DNA from: Halorientalis regularis
GTDB taxonomy: Archaea; Halobacteriota; Halobacteria; Halobacteriales; Haloarculaceae
Reading direction: 5' to 3'
NCBI RefSeq assembly: GCF_023698535.1
Contig: NZ_JALJCL010000008.1
Location: 160,356-224,355 of the forward strand
Length of the DNA: 64,000 nt
In this document: piece by piece, positions 35,956-44,229 of the stretch
Position numbering within the stretch: position 1 is the first letter of the stretch
Layout of the letters: every line of letters starts with the position of its first letter
Notes under the pieces: model-generated
Told to the model about the DNA's origin: nothing
The model's input: only the letters and a program-made list of their open reading frames with translations
Databases searched by the model: none
Translations under genes and position numbers: made by a program

Positions 35956-36644
35956 TCACTCACAAAGCGGGTCCCTCGGTTCGGATTCGAACTCCAGTTC
36001 CCCGTGCTCGGCCTCCGAGTGACATCGATGACAGAGAAGAACGAGGTTACCGATGTCGTGCGCGTCTTGCTTCCGCGTTTCGGGCCCGTCCCGAAAGGCC
36101 CGAACCGGGATGACGTGATGGACTTGGAGTTGGCGCTCCGAGCCGTCGTGTCCACAGTTCTGGCACACCTCGTCACGGCGTCGGGCGGTCGTTCGCGCGA
36201 CTTTCCATCCCGGACCGTAGTTCCTGACGTGGCCGCCCACCAGGCCGGATTGTCTTCCCCACGTCGAGATTCGCTCATCCGCCGACGGGTCTCGAGCGGG
36301 CGTTCGAGTCCCTCCAGCGATTCGGAAATCTTCTCGCGAACGGTTTCCGGGTGTGATTTTCCGGAGTGTGATGCCGCCGTTCGTCGCCTGGCCGCCGCCG
36401 AGAACTCTCGCCCTCTCAAGGCCTCGGAGATCCGTTCTTTCACCTCTGCATCGCGATCGCTGCCGTACAGACCGTGGTTCCCACCCGCCGCCTCGCTCGT
36501 CTCGATCCCGAACTGGTTCATGCACTTCCGGATCGTCCGCGACGAGACGTCGCACTCGTCGGCGATCTCGCGCTACGTGAGTCCTTCGTCGTGATACTTC
36601 ACCGCCAGCCACCACCCGTTTCGATACCGCGTCGCCATCGACAT
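35956..36644 (-). pseudogene. HNH endonuclease with NUMOD3-type repeats, broken by a stop and a frameshift
   Basis: Starting at ATG 36644 the frame gives MSMATRYRNGWWLAVKYHDE, then a TAG stop at codon 24 (36573-36575) followed by REIADECDVSSRTIRKCMNQ, a helix-turn-helix. NUMOD3-like repeats follow (KERISEALRGREFS and ETRRRMSESRRGEDNPAW). A one-base deletion near 36235 shifts the frame, after which the HNH nuclease domain reads VCQNCGHDG, VHHVIPVRAFRDG, and LVLLCHRCHSEAEHGELEF. The stop is one transition from CAG. Homing-type or restriction-linked nucleases have this architecture. It lies 62 bases upstream of the intron-containing tRNA-Glu. Confidence 0.8.
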
Positions 36645-36753
36645 ACGGTTCGGCGTGCTATCAAAAAAGCGTCAGCCCGCCGGAGTGACAGTAAAGAGAA
36701 ATCGTCGTACGGCGGACCGTTCGATCCCCGGAAGTGGCCCACGTCTCCAAGAG

Positions 36754-36804
36754 TTACTGCCCTTCGAAGTCCGGCGCACTTCCGTTAGACCTGCGGTCTA
36801 ACGG
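36754..36804. repeat. extra copy of the HBD gene 3' end and a three-base-loop hairpin
   Basis: Read on the minus strand, 36774-36754 encodes PDFEGQ-stop, the same last six residues and stop as the fused dehydrogenase gene that ends at 36826, but five of the six codons differ at the third base. Next to it is a perfect 10-bp hairpin, stem CCGTTAGACC (36782-36791), loop TGC, arm 36795-36804. Neither is part of the working gene. Confidence 0.7.
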
Positions 36805-36825
36805 CGTTCGCCGGGATTTTTCGGG

Positions 36826-38829
36826 TTACTGACCCTCAAAATCGGGCTCACCGTCGCCCATGAAGGCGGTCATGCCTTCCATGACGTCGTCGGTGCCGAT
36901 GAGGTGGCCGAAGGCCTGGGACTCGACTTCCAGTCCGGCCTCGGTGTCGTCGCGGCCCTTCAGCATGGCGCGCTTGGTCATCTTCTGGGCGACCGGCGGG
37001 CCCTGGGCGAGCTGTTCGGCGAGGTCGCGCGCCTCGTCGAACAGGTCGTCCTTCGAGACCACGTCGCGCAGGAAGCCGAAGTCCGCCATCTCCTCGGCGT
37101 CGTAGCGCTCGGCGGTCATGATGATCTCCTTGGCGGGGCCCTCACCGATGACGTTGGCGAGGCGCTGGGTGCCGCCCCAGCCGGGGAGCAGCCCGAGGTC
37201 GAGTTCGGGCTGGCCGAACTCTGAGCGCTCGGAGGCGATCCGGATGTCGGTACACATCGAGAGCTCCATTCCGCCGCCGAGACAGAAGCCGTCGATGCCG
37301 GCGACGATCGGGAGCGGGCACTCTTCCAAGCGGCCGAAGGTGGCCTGGCCCTGTGCGGAGAGTTCCTGTGCCGAGAGCGGGTCGGCGCTGGTGGCCATGG
37401 ACTGCACGTCGGCCCCGGCCGAGAACGCCTTGTCACCTTCGCCGGTGATGAGGATGGCGCGAACCTGTTCGTCCGCCTCGAAGATCTCTCGGGCCTGGTC
37501 GAGTTCCTCCAGCACGTCGAGGCTGATCGTGTTCATCCGGTGAGGCCGGTCGATCAAAATGTGCCCGACCTGCTTCTCGTCGTGGCCCTCCGGCACGTCC
37601 ACGTCGATGCGCTCGATGGCGATGACCTCGAAGTCGGGACCGCTGTCCTCGTCGTCACCGGCACCGTCGTTGAACCCGCCCTGTTCGGCGGCCTCCTCGA
37701 GGTAGTCGGGGTGCTTGTAGCGGGCCGCACCGGTCTCCTCGTACAGTTCCTCGAGCTTGTGCAGGCACTTCTCGACGCCGTACTCGTCGATGGATTTGGT
37801 CGGTCCCTCGGGGAAGCCCGCACCCATCATGACGGCCTCGTCGATGTCCTCGGGCGGGGCCACGCCGTCGCCGACGAGGTTGGCGATCTCCTTGGCGAGG
37901 GCGGCGTTGAGGCGTTCCTCGACCTCTTCGCTGTACTCGTCGGTCGGCACGTCGGCACCGTCGCCGTCCTCGTAGTCGTAGAAGCCCTTGCCGGTCTTCT
38001 GGCCGAGTTCCTCGTTCTCGACTTTCTCCTCCATGATCGGAGCCGGCTCGTACTCGTCACCGAGCACGTCGTTCATGTAGTCCAGGACGTGGTAGGAGAT
38101 GTCGATGCCGGTCATGTCGGCCAGCTCGAAGCTCCCCATCGGCAGGCCCATGTGGTACTTGGTCGTGGAGTCGATCTCCTCGACGGTGGCCACGTCCTCG
38201 CTGAGCATCCAGCAGGCCTCGTTCATCAGGGGCACGAGGATACGGTTGACGATGAAGCCGGGCGAGTCCTTCCGGACGCGAACGGGGGTCTTGCCGAAGT
38301 CCTCGGCCAGGTCCTCGATGACCTCGATGGTCTCGTCGGACGTGTGTTCGCCGTTGATGACCTCGACCAGCTGCATCCGGATCGGCGGGTTGAAAAAGTG
38401 CATCCCGCAGAACTGCTCGGGACGGTCCGAGACTTCCGAGAGGTCGGTGATCGACAGCGACGAGGTGTTGGTCGCGAAGATCGCGTGGTCGGGCGCGGAC
38501 TCCTCGACCTCTTCGTAGACGTCCTCCTTGATCTCCATCTTCTCGGGGACGGCCTCGATGATCACGTCCGCGTTGCCGACGGCCTCCTCCATGTCGACCA
38601 GCGGCGTGACCGAGTCGATGGCCGCGTCGGCCTCCTCCTCGGTGATCGTGTCCTTCTCGGCCAGCTTCTGGAGGCTCCACTCGATGTCCTCGTAGCCGCT
38701 CTGGACGAACTCTTCTTTGATGTCGCGCAGCCGCACGTCGTACCCCGCGAGTGCGGCGACCTCGGCGATGCCGTGGCCCATGTTCCCGGCGCCAAGCACC
38801 GCGATGGTTTCGATATCTTCGAGTTGCAT
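36826..38829 (-). CDS. fused 3-hydroxyacyl-CoA dehydrogenase / enoyl-CoA hydratase
   Basis: A 667-residue two-domain beta-oxidation enzyme. Residues 1-300 are the NAD-dependent dehydrogenase: AVLGAGNMGHGIAEVAALAG, VIIEAVPEKMEIKEDVYEEV, NTSSLSITDLSE, and the catalytic His in GMHFFNPPIRMQLVEVI. Residues about 405-667 are a crotonase-fold hydratase: SAGADVQSMA, GIDGFCLGGGMELSMCTDIR with one catalytic Glu, and FGQPELDLGLLPGWGGTQRL with the other. It should perform the second and third steps after the acyl-CoA dehydrogenases encoded divergently. Confidence 0.94.
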   Translation of the reverse strand: MQLEDIETIAVLGAGNMGHGIAEVAALAGYDVRLRDIKEEFVQSGYEDIEWSLQKLAEKDTITEEEADAAIDSVTPLVDMEEAVGNADVIIEAVPEKMEIKEDVYEEVEESAPDHAIFATNTSSLSITDLSEVSDRPEQFCGMHFFNPPIRMQLVEVINGEHTSDETIEVIEDLAEDFGKTPVRVRKDSPGFIVNRILVPLMNEACWMLSEDVATVEEIDSTTKYHMGLPMGSFELADMTGIDISYHVLDYMNDVLGDEYEPAPIMEEKVENEELGQKTGKGFYDYEDGDGADVPTDEYSEEVEERLNAALAKEIANLVGDGVAPPEDIDEAVMMGAGFPEGPTKSIDEYGVEKCLHKLEELYEETGAARYKHPDYLEEAAEQGGFNDGAGDDEDSGPDFEVIAIERIDVDVPEGHDEKQVGHILIDRPHRMNTISLDVLEELDQAREIFEADEQVRAILITGEGDKAFSAGADVQSMATSADPLSAQELSAQGQATFGRLEECPLPIVAGIDGFCLGGGMELSMCTDIRIASERSEFGQPELDLGLLPGWGGTQRLANVIGEGPAKEIIMTAERYDAEEMADFGFLRDVVSKDDLFDEARDLAEQLAQGPPVAQKMTKRAMLKGRDDTEAGLEVESQAFGHLIGTDDVMEGMTAFMGDGEPDFEGQ

Positions 38830-39018
38830 GAGTCATTGGAACACTCTCCGCCAGCCCCTTTCAGTGTTTTTCTTTGGCCGCAGAAACGGATTACAGTCCG
38901 TCTATCGTTTACTCTCGGCGGAAACATCGTTACCCGATTCGCACCAGCAACTAACAACGCTTGACGAGTTGTCTACTGATCACAAACAATTATGTTGCAT
39001 AAGTCCTCACGGTGGCGT
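38830..39018. promoter_or_regulatory. divergent promoter region between the HBD and first acyl-CoA dehydrogenase genes
   Basis: This 189-base gap separates two divergently transcribed beta-oxidation genes. It contains AT-rich pieces near 38868 (CAGTGTTTTTC, towards the HBD gene) and near 38985 (AAACAATTATG, towards the dehydrogenase). A shared regulator site is likely, but no clear palindrome is present. Confidence 0.35.
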
Positions 39019-40173
39019 ATGGATTTTGAACTGCCAGAGGGAATCGACCAGATCCGGAAGGAGATCCGCCGCTTCGGCGAGAACGAGATCGAACCGGTAG
39101 CCAAAGAGTACGACCGCGACGAAAAGTACCCCCACGAGGTCATGGACAAGGCCAACGAGATGGGGCTGCTCGGTGCCTCCATCCCCGTCGAGTACGGCGG
39201 TGCCGGCTACTCCGTCCTCGAGACCTCCATCATCTGTGAGGAACTGTTCGCCATCGACCCCGGAATCGGCTTCTGTATCGTGGCGTCCTCCTTCGGAACC
39301 GAAGCCATCCAGGAGTTCGGGACCGAAGACCAGAAAGAAGAGTTCCTCGAACCCGTCGCGCGTGGTGAGAAGATTTCCGGTGCGGCCATCTCAGAGCCCC
39401 ACGCCGGTTCCGACGTGTCCTCCATCTCGACCCGTGCCGAGAAGGATGGCGACGAGTACGTCATCAACGGCAACAAGATGTGGATCTCGAACGGGTCGAT
39501 CGGCGACTTCTTCGTCGTCCTCTGTCAGACCGACCCCGACGCCGAGGGCCGCTACAACGGCTTCTCCCAGATCATCGTCGAGTCCGACCGCGACGGCTTC
39601 GAGGCCGACAAAATCAAGGGCAAACTCGGGATCCGTGCCTCCGACACGGCGGAACTGATCTTCGACGACGTGCGCGTGCCCGAGGAGAACGTCGTCGGGA
39701 CCGAGGGTATGGGTTTCCTCCAGCAGATGCAGTTCTTCGACGCCACCCGGGTCGGCGTCGCCGCACAGGGTGTCGGTCTCGCCAAGGGCGCGGCCGACCG
39801 CGCGCTCGAATACGCACAGGAGCGCGAGCAGTTCGGCCAGCCCATCTCCGAGTTCCAGGCCATCCAGCACAAGCTAGCAGAGGCCTACACGGACATCGAG
39901 GCCGCCCGCAACCTGACCTACAAGGGTGCCTGGGCAGTCGACCAAGGCGAGCAGATCACGAAGCTCGCGTCCATGGCCAAGGAGTACGCCTCCCGGGTCG
40001 CCGTCGACGTGGCCAACGAGGCCGTCCAGGTCCACGGTGGGGCCGGTTACGTCGACGACTTCGATGCCGAGCGGTTCTACCGTGACGCCAAGATCCTCCA
40101 GATCTACGAGGGCACCACCGAGATCCAGAAGAACATCATCGCCCGCGAACTCCTCGGCAAGGGCATGTCGTAA
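39019..40173 (+). CDS. acyl-CoA dehydrogenase, copy 1
   Basis: A 384-residue FAD flavoenzyme starting at ATG 39019 (MDFELPEGIDQIRKEIRR). It catalyses the first oxidation step of fatty acyl-CoA degradation. Signatures are AISEPHAGSDVSSISTRAEK with NGNKMWISNGSIGDFFVVL, the acyl-binding GKLGIRASDTAELIFDDVRV, FGQPISEFQAIQHKLAEAYT, and the catalytic Glu in LQIYEGTTEIQKNII. It is the first of three tandem paralogues of identical length. Confidence 0.95.
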   Translation: MDFELPEGIDQIRKEIRRFGENEIEPVAKEYDRDEKYPHEVMDKANEMGLLGASIPVEYGGAGYSVLETSIICEELFAIDPGIGFCIVASSFGTEAIQEFGTEDQKEEFLEPVARGEKISGAAISEPHAGSDVSSISTRAEKDGDEYVINGNKMWISNGSIGDFFVVLCQTDPDAEGRYNGFSQIIVESDRDGFEADKIKGKLGIRASDTAELIFDDVRVPEENVVGTEGMGFLQQMQFFDATRVGVAAQGVGLAKGAADRALEYAQEREQFGQPISEFQAIQHKLAEAYTDIEAARNLTYKGAWAVDQGEQITKLASMAKEYASRVAVDVANEAVQVHGGAGYVDDFDAERFYRDAKILQIYEGTTEIQKNIIARELLGKGMS

Positions 40174-40294
40174 GCCGTCGAGAGTTTACAACCCAGGGGA
40201 TGTGGTCGGGTGCTGATCCCGGCGCCTATGGCCTAAATTTTTCTCCGCCAGTGTTCCGAAACAACCACCAGTCCGTGGTAAGGGGTTGCAAAGG

Positions 40295-40304
40295 AATATT
40301 AATA
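40295..40304 (+). promoter_or_regulatory. TATA box of acyl-CoA dehydrogenase copy 2
   Basis: AATATTAATA lies 22 bases before the ATG at 40327, the spacing of a leaderless haloarchaeal promoter. Between box and start is a short palindrome CCCC-ATTT-GGGG (40311-40322) that overlaps the expected transcription start and could be an operator. Confidence 0.5.
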
Positions 40305-40326
40305 CTGTAACCCCATTTGGGGGTGT

Positions 40327-41481
40327 ATGGACTTCGAGCTTCCCAGTGAGATCGACCAGATCAGAGACGAGATCCAGCGGTTCGGTGAGAACGAGATCAA
40401 ACCGGTCGCGACCGAGTACGACCGCGAGGAGAAGTATCCCCAGGAGGTCATGGACAAGGCCGCCGAGATGGGGCTGATGGGGGCCCAGATACCCGTCGAG
40501 TACGGTGGGGCCGGCTACTCGATGCTGGAAGCGGCGATCATCTCCGAGGAGATGTTCGCCATCGACCCCGGAATCGCGCTCTGTCTCCAGTCGGCGTCGT
40601 TCGGTGCCGACGCCATCATGGAGTTCGGGACGGAAGACCAGAAGGAAAAGTACCTCGAACCCATCGGCAAGGGCGAGGCCGTCATGGGTGCGGCCATCTC
40701 CGAGCCCCACGCCGGCTCCGACGTGTCCTCAATCTCGACGGAAGCCGAGAAGGACGGCGACGAGTGGGTGATCAACGGCAACAAGATGTGGATCACCAAC
40801 GGCTCGGTCGGCGACTTCTTCGTCGTCCTCTGTCAGACCGACCCCGACGCCGAGGGCCGCTACAACGGCTTCTCCCAGATCATCGTCGAGTCCGACCGCG
40901 ACGGCTTCGAGGCCGACAAGATCACCGGCAAACTCGGCATCCGCGCCTCCGACACCGCGGAACTGATCCTCGACGACGTGCGCGTGCCCGAGGAGAACCT
41001 CGTCGGAACGCCCGGCATGGGGTTCCTCCAGCAGATGCAGTTCTTCGACGACACGCGGACCGGCGTCGCCGCACAGGGTGTCGGTCTCGCCCGCGGTGCC
41101 GCCGAGCGCGCCCTGGAATACGCCCAGGAACGCGAGCAGTTCGGCCAGCCCATCTCCGAGTTCCAGGCCATCCAGCACAAACTCGCCGAGATGTTCACCG
41201 ATATCGAGGCCGCGCGGAACCTGACCTACAAGGCCGCGTGGTCGGTCGATCAGGACGAGCAGATCACGAAGCTCGCGTCCATGGCCAAGGAGTACGCCTC
41301 CCGGGTCGCCGTCGACGTGGCCAACGAGGCCGTCCAGGTCCACGGTGGGGCCGGCTACGTCGACGACTTCGACGTGGAGCGGTTCTACCGTGACGCCAAG
41401 ATCCTCCAGATCTACGAGGGTACCACCGAGATTCAGAAGAACATCATCGGTCGCGAACTGCTCGGCAAGGGTATGTCGTAA
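40327..41481 (+). CDS. acyl-CoA dehydrogenase, copy 2
   Basis: A 384-residue acyl-CoA dehydrogenase (MDFELPSEIDQIRDEIQR). The FAD and substrate motifs match copy 1 almost residue for residue from AISEPHAGSD to the C-terminus, with the catalytic Glu again in LQIYEGTTEIQKNII. The N-terminal third is more diverged (AEMGLMGAQIPVEYGGAGYS). It has its own leaderless promoter, so the three copies may be controlled separately and differ in chain-length preference. Confidence 0.95.
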   Translation: MDFELPSEIDQIRDEIQRFGENEIKPVATEYDREEKYPQEVMDKAAEMGLMGAQIPVEYGGAGYSMLEAAIISEEMFAIDPGIALCLQSASFGADAIMEFGTEDQKEKYLEPIGKGEAVMGAAISEPHAGSDVSSISTEAEKDGDEWVINGNKMWITNGSVGDFFVVLCQTDPDAEGRYNGFSQIIVESDRDGFEADKITGKLGIRASDTAELILDDVRVPEENLVGTPGMGFLQQMQFFDDTRTGVAAQGVGLARGAAERALEYAQEREQFGQPISEFQAIQHKLAEMFTDIEAARNLTYKAAWSVDQDEQITKLASMAKEYASRVAVDVANEAVQVHGGAGYVDDFDVERFYRDAKILQIYEGTTEIQKNIIGRELLGKGMS

Positions 41482-41510
41482 CCGCGGGAACTCCGACCCC
41501 AGTTAGGTGG

Positions 41511-41523
41511 TTAACACTGTTAA
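41511..41523 (+). promoter_or_regulatory. perfect palindrome in front of acyl-CoA dehydrogenase copy 3
   Basis: TTAACACTGTTAA is a 13-base perfect palindrome placed 54 bases before the start at 41577 and just upstream of an AT-rich box (TTTTATTGTTTATT, near 41537). It is a good candidate operator for a fatty-acid-responsive repressor or activator. Confidence 0.4.
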
Positions 41524-41576
41524 ACACACCTCGGTTTTATTGTTTATTGGTAGCTACCGGACTAGCGGAGACGCCA

Positions 41577-42731
41577 ATGAACTTCGAGCTTTCCGACGAA
41601 CTGCAACAGATTCGGGAGGAAGTGCGCCGCTTCGGCGAGAACGAGATCGAGCCGATCGCCAGCGAGTACGACGAGAAAGAGAAGACGCCCCACGAGTTGA
41701 TCGAGAAGGGAGCGGAGATGGGGCTGACAGGAGCCCAGATCCCCGTCGAGTACGGTGGTGCCGGCTACGACGCGCTGGAGGTCGCGATCATCATCGAAGA
41801 ACTGTATTCGATCGACCCGGGCTGTGCCGGTGCGATTCTCGGGACGGCCTTCGGGAGCGAAGCTATCGTCGGGTTCGGCACCGAAGACCAGAAAGCGGAG
41901 TACCTCCCGCCACTCGCAAAAGGCGAGGCGATCATGGGATCGGCCATCTCGGAACCCGACACGGGCTCTGACGTGTCCTCCATCTCGACCCGGGCGGAGA
42001 AAGACGGCGACGAGTGGGTGATCAACGGCAACAAGATGTGGATTACCAACGGCTCGGTCGGCGACTTCTTCGTCGTCCTCTGTCGCACCGATCCCGACGC
42101 CGACGGCCGCTACAACGGCTTCTCCCAGATCATCGTCGAATCGGATCGGGACGGCTTCGAGAGCGACAAGATCACCGGCAAACTCGGCATCCGCGCCTCC
42201 GACACCGCGGAACTGATCCTCGACGACGTGCGCGTGCCCGAGGAGAATCTTGTGGGCACCGAGGGCATGGGCTTTTTACAACAGATGCAGTTTTTCGACG
42301 AGACTCGGACCCAGGTCGCGGCCCAAGCCGTCGGGGTCGCGAAGGGGGCCGCCGAGCGTGCCCGTGACTACGCACAGGAGCGCGAGCAGTTCGGCCAGCC
42401 CATCTCCGAGTTCCAGGCCATCCAGCACAAACTCGCCGAGATGTTCACCGACACCGAGGCTGCGCGGGGACTCACCCTGAAGTCAGCCTGGAGCGTCGAC
42501 AACGCCGACGAACAGTTGACCACGCTGGCCTCGATGGCGAAAGAGTACGCCTCCCGGGTCGCCGTCGACGTGGCCAACGAGGCCGTCCAGATCCACGGCG
42601 GAGCCGGCTACGTCGACGACTTCGACGCCGAGCGGTTCTACCGTGACGCCAAGATCATGCAGATCTACGAGGGCACCACCGAGATCCAGAAGAACATCAT
42701 CGCCCGCGAACTCCTCGGCAAAGGGATGTAA
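41577..42731 (+). CDS. acyl-CoA dehydrogenase, copy 3
   Basis: A 384-residue acyl-CoA dehydrogenase starting at ATG 41577 (MNFELSDELQQIREEVRR). Motifs are as in copies 1 and 2: ISEPDTGSDVSSISTRAEKD, NKMWITNGSVGDFFVVLCRT, and MQIYEGTTEIQKNII with the catalytic Glu. It differs most around residues 60-110 (LEVAIIIEELYSIDPGCAGA) and 280-310, so its substrate range may differ. Long stretches of DNA are nearly identical to copy 2. Confidence 0.95.
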   Translation: MNFELSDELQQIREEVRRFGENEIEPIASEYDEKEKTPHELIEKGAEMGLTGAQIPVEYGGAGYDALEVAIIIEELYSIDPGCAGAILGTAFGSEAIVGFGTEDQKAEYLPPLAKGEAIMGSAISEPDTGSDVSSISTRAEKDGDEWVINGNKMWITNGSVGDFFVVLCRTDPDADGRYNGFSQIIVESDRDGFESDKITGKLGIRASDTAELILDDVRVPEENLVGTEGMGFLQQMQFFDETRTQVAAQAVGVAKGAAERARDYAQEREQFGQPISEFQAIQHKLAEMFTDTEAARGLTLKSAWSVDNADEQLTTLASMAKEYASRVAVDVANEAVQIHGGAGYVDDFDAERFYRDAKIMQIYEGTTEIQKNIIARELLGKGM

Positions 42732-42800
42732 CTCCGGAGCGATCCGTCGACGAGTAGCGCGACACGGCACGGCCCTGGTCCGTACCCGTTCCGGACAGCC

Positions 42801-42808
42801 TTTATAGG
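42801..42808 (+). promoter_or_regulatory. TATA box of the cysE leader ORF
   Basis: TTTATAGG is placed 25 bases before the ATG at 42833, so transcription should start at or within a few bases of that ATG, giving a leaderless leader ORF. No other promoter-like box is seen between here and the cysE start at 42969. Confidence 0.55.
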
Positions 42809-42832
42809 TTGGGGGCGACGAGATACGATACC

Positions 42833-42910
42833 ATGCGCGTCCAGCGAACGCAGGTGACCGGCTCGCTTCCGACCAGCCCCGCCGGTCGGCGGGGCTGTTG
42901 CCGGTGCTGA
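42833..42910 (+). CDS. Cys-rich leader peptide ahead of cysE (putative attenuator uORF)
   Basis: A 25-codon ORF that begins MRVQRTQ and ends [12 protein letters not shown]: three of the last four codons are Cys. It starts 25 bases after a TATA box and ends 58 bases before cysE. A strong 9-bp hairpin (AGCCCCGCC at 42875-42883, loop GGTC, arm 42888-42896) ends in the bases that precede the Cys codons. In bacteria, leader peptides with clustered codons for the end product sense charged tRNA supply; this arrangement suggests the same for cysteine in an archaeon. Expression is unproven. Confidence 0.55.
   Translation: MRVQRTQVTGSLPTSPAGRRGCCRC
42875..42896 (+). promoter_or_regulatory. hairpin within the cysE leader
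   Basis: A perfect 9-bp stem, AGCCCCGCC with GGCGGGGCT, and a four-base loop GGTC. A ribosome paused on the Cys codons (from 42896) would cover the right arm and keep this hairpin open; a freely moving ribosome would let it close. It could therefore act as the sensor or terminator part of an attenuator. Confidence 0.5.
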
Positions 42911-42968
42911 CTCGTTTCTCGACCCGCTGGCCGCACCGGCTACCTCCCGCCCCACATCACACATCACA

Positions 42969-43583
42969 ATGTTCGACCGACTCGACGATATCAGGAAACA
43001 CGTCACCGAAGACGTCCGCACCGCACTGGCGAAAGACCCGGCGGCCAAGAGCGCGCTGGAGGTCGCCCTGCTGTATCCCGGCCTCCACGCCGTCTGGCTC
43101 TACCGCATCGCCCACACCCTCTGGACCGGCGACCACCGGCTGGCCGCCCGCGCACTCTCGGAGTTCGCCCGGTTTCTCACCGGCGTGGAGATCCACCCGG
43201 CCGCAACTATCGGTCGCCGGCTGTTCATCGACCACGGCCAGGGCGTCGTAATCGGGGAGACCGCCGAGATCGGCGACGACGTACTCATGTATCACGGCGT
43301 GACCCTCGGTGGCGACTCCATGCGCCGGACGAAACGCCACCCGACGATCGAAGACTGTGCGACCCTCGGCGCGAACGCCACACTGCTGGGCGCGATTACG
43401 ATCGGCGAGGGTGCGACCGTCGGTGCCGGCTCCGTCCTCACCGAGGACGTGCCGGCCGGTGCGACGGCCACGGGCGTCCCCGCCGAGGTGACCGAGCGGG
43501 CCGAGGACCGCGACGGTAGGGACGACACGACGGAACGGACAGCCGGCACCGAGTCCGAGCCCCACTGGCTGGCCGACTGTTGA
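42969..43583 (+). CDS. cysE: serine O-acetyltransferase
   Basis: A 204-residue enzyme that acetylates serine for cysteine synthesis. The N-terminal helical part is followed by a left-handed beta-helix of hexapeptide repeats: [40 protein letters not shown] with active-site His residues, [20 protein letters not shown], and [20 protein letters not shown]. The acidic C-terminal tail ends LADC, so the terminal residue is Cys; in bacterial CysE the C-terminus binds the sulfhydrylase and feedback Cys, but the role here is unknown. The Cys-rich leader ORF upstream fits end-product control. Confidence 0.92.
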   Translation: MFDRLDDIRKHVTEDVRTALAKDPAAKSALEVALLYPGLHAVWLYRIAHTLWTGDHRLAARALSEFARFLTGVEIHPAATIGRRLFIDHGQGVVIGETAEIGDDVLMYHGVTLGGDSMRRTKRHPTIEDCATLGANATLLGAITIGEGATVGAGSVLTEDVPAGATATGVPAEVTERAEDRDGRDDTTERTAGTESEPHWLADC

Positions 43584-43620
43584 GGAAACCTATTTTGCCG
43601 CGCGACCCCTGTGCCGGGAC

Positions 43621-44229
43621 GTGACAGGTCCACACGACGAGCTGGCGACCGACACGTACCTCGGGCCGCTGATCGAGACCCACGGCCGCCTGACCATCGA
43701 ACCGGCCGACGGCTTCTTCCAGCGGTTCGTTACGTCGATCCTCCGCCAGCAGGTGTCGATGGCCTCGGCGGCGGCCACACGGGAGCGCCTGTTCGAGGCC
43801 GTCGACGTGACACCCGCAGGGATTCGACAGGCCGACGACGAGGTTCTTCGGGACGCCGGCCTCTCCCGGCAGAAGACCCGCTACGTCAACAACGTCGCCT
43901 GGGCCTTCGAGCAGCGGGGCTGGAGCAAGACCTACTTCGAAGGGATGGACGACGACGCTGTGCGTGCGGAACTGACCGACGTGACCGGCGTCGGGACGTG
44001 GACCGCGAACATGCAACTGCTCTTCTCGCTCGGTCGCGAGGACGTGTTCCCCGTCGGCGATCTCGGCGTCCGAAAGGGGATGCAGACCCTCTTCGACGCC
44101 GACCTCACGCGAGCGGAGATGGTCGACGAGGCAAACCGCTGGCGACCGTACCGGAGCTTCGCGACGCTCTACCTGTGGCGGATCGAAGAGGATATCGCAG
44201 AGAGCGTCGCGGAAGTGGTCGGCGAGTAG
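43621..44229 (+). CDS. AlkA-like DNA-3-methyladenine glycosylase
   Basis: A 202-residue helix-hairpin-helix glycosylase with a GTG start at 43621. HhH-GPD elements are FFQRFVTSILRQQVSMASAA, the hairpin LTDVTGVGTWTANMQLLFSL, and the catalytic Asp in VFPVGDLGVRKGMQ. It should remove alkylated bases such as 3-methyladenine from DNA in base excision repair. It lacks the N-terminal beta domain of E. coli AlkA, as archaeal members often do. Its 3' end abuts a minus-strand rimK remnant. Confidence 0.88.
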   Translation: MTGPHDELATDTYLGPLIETHGRLTIEPADGFFQRFVTSILRQQVSMASAAATRERLFEAVDVTPAGIRQADDEVLRDAGLSRQKTRYVNNVAWAFEQRGWSKTYFEGMDDDAVRAELTDVTGVGTWTANMQLLFSLGREDVFPVGDLGVRKGMQTLFDADLTRAEMVDEANRWRPYRSFATLYLWRIEEDIAESVAEVVGE

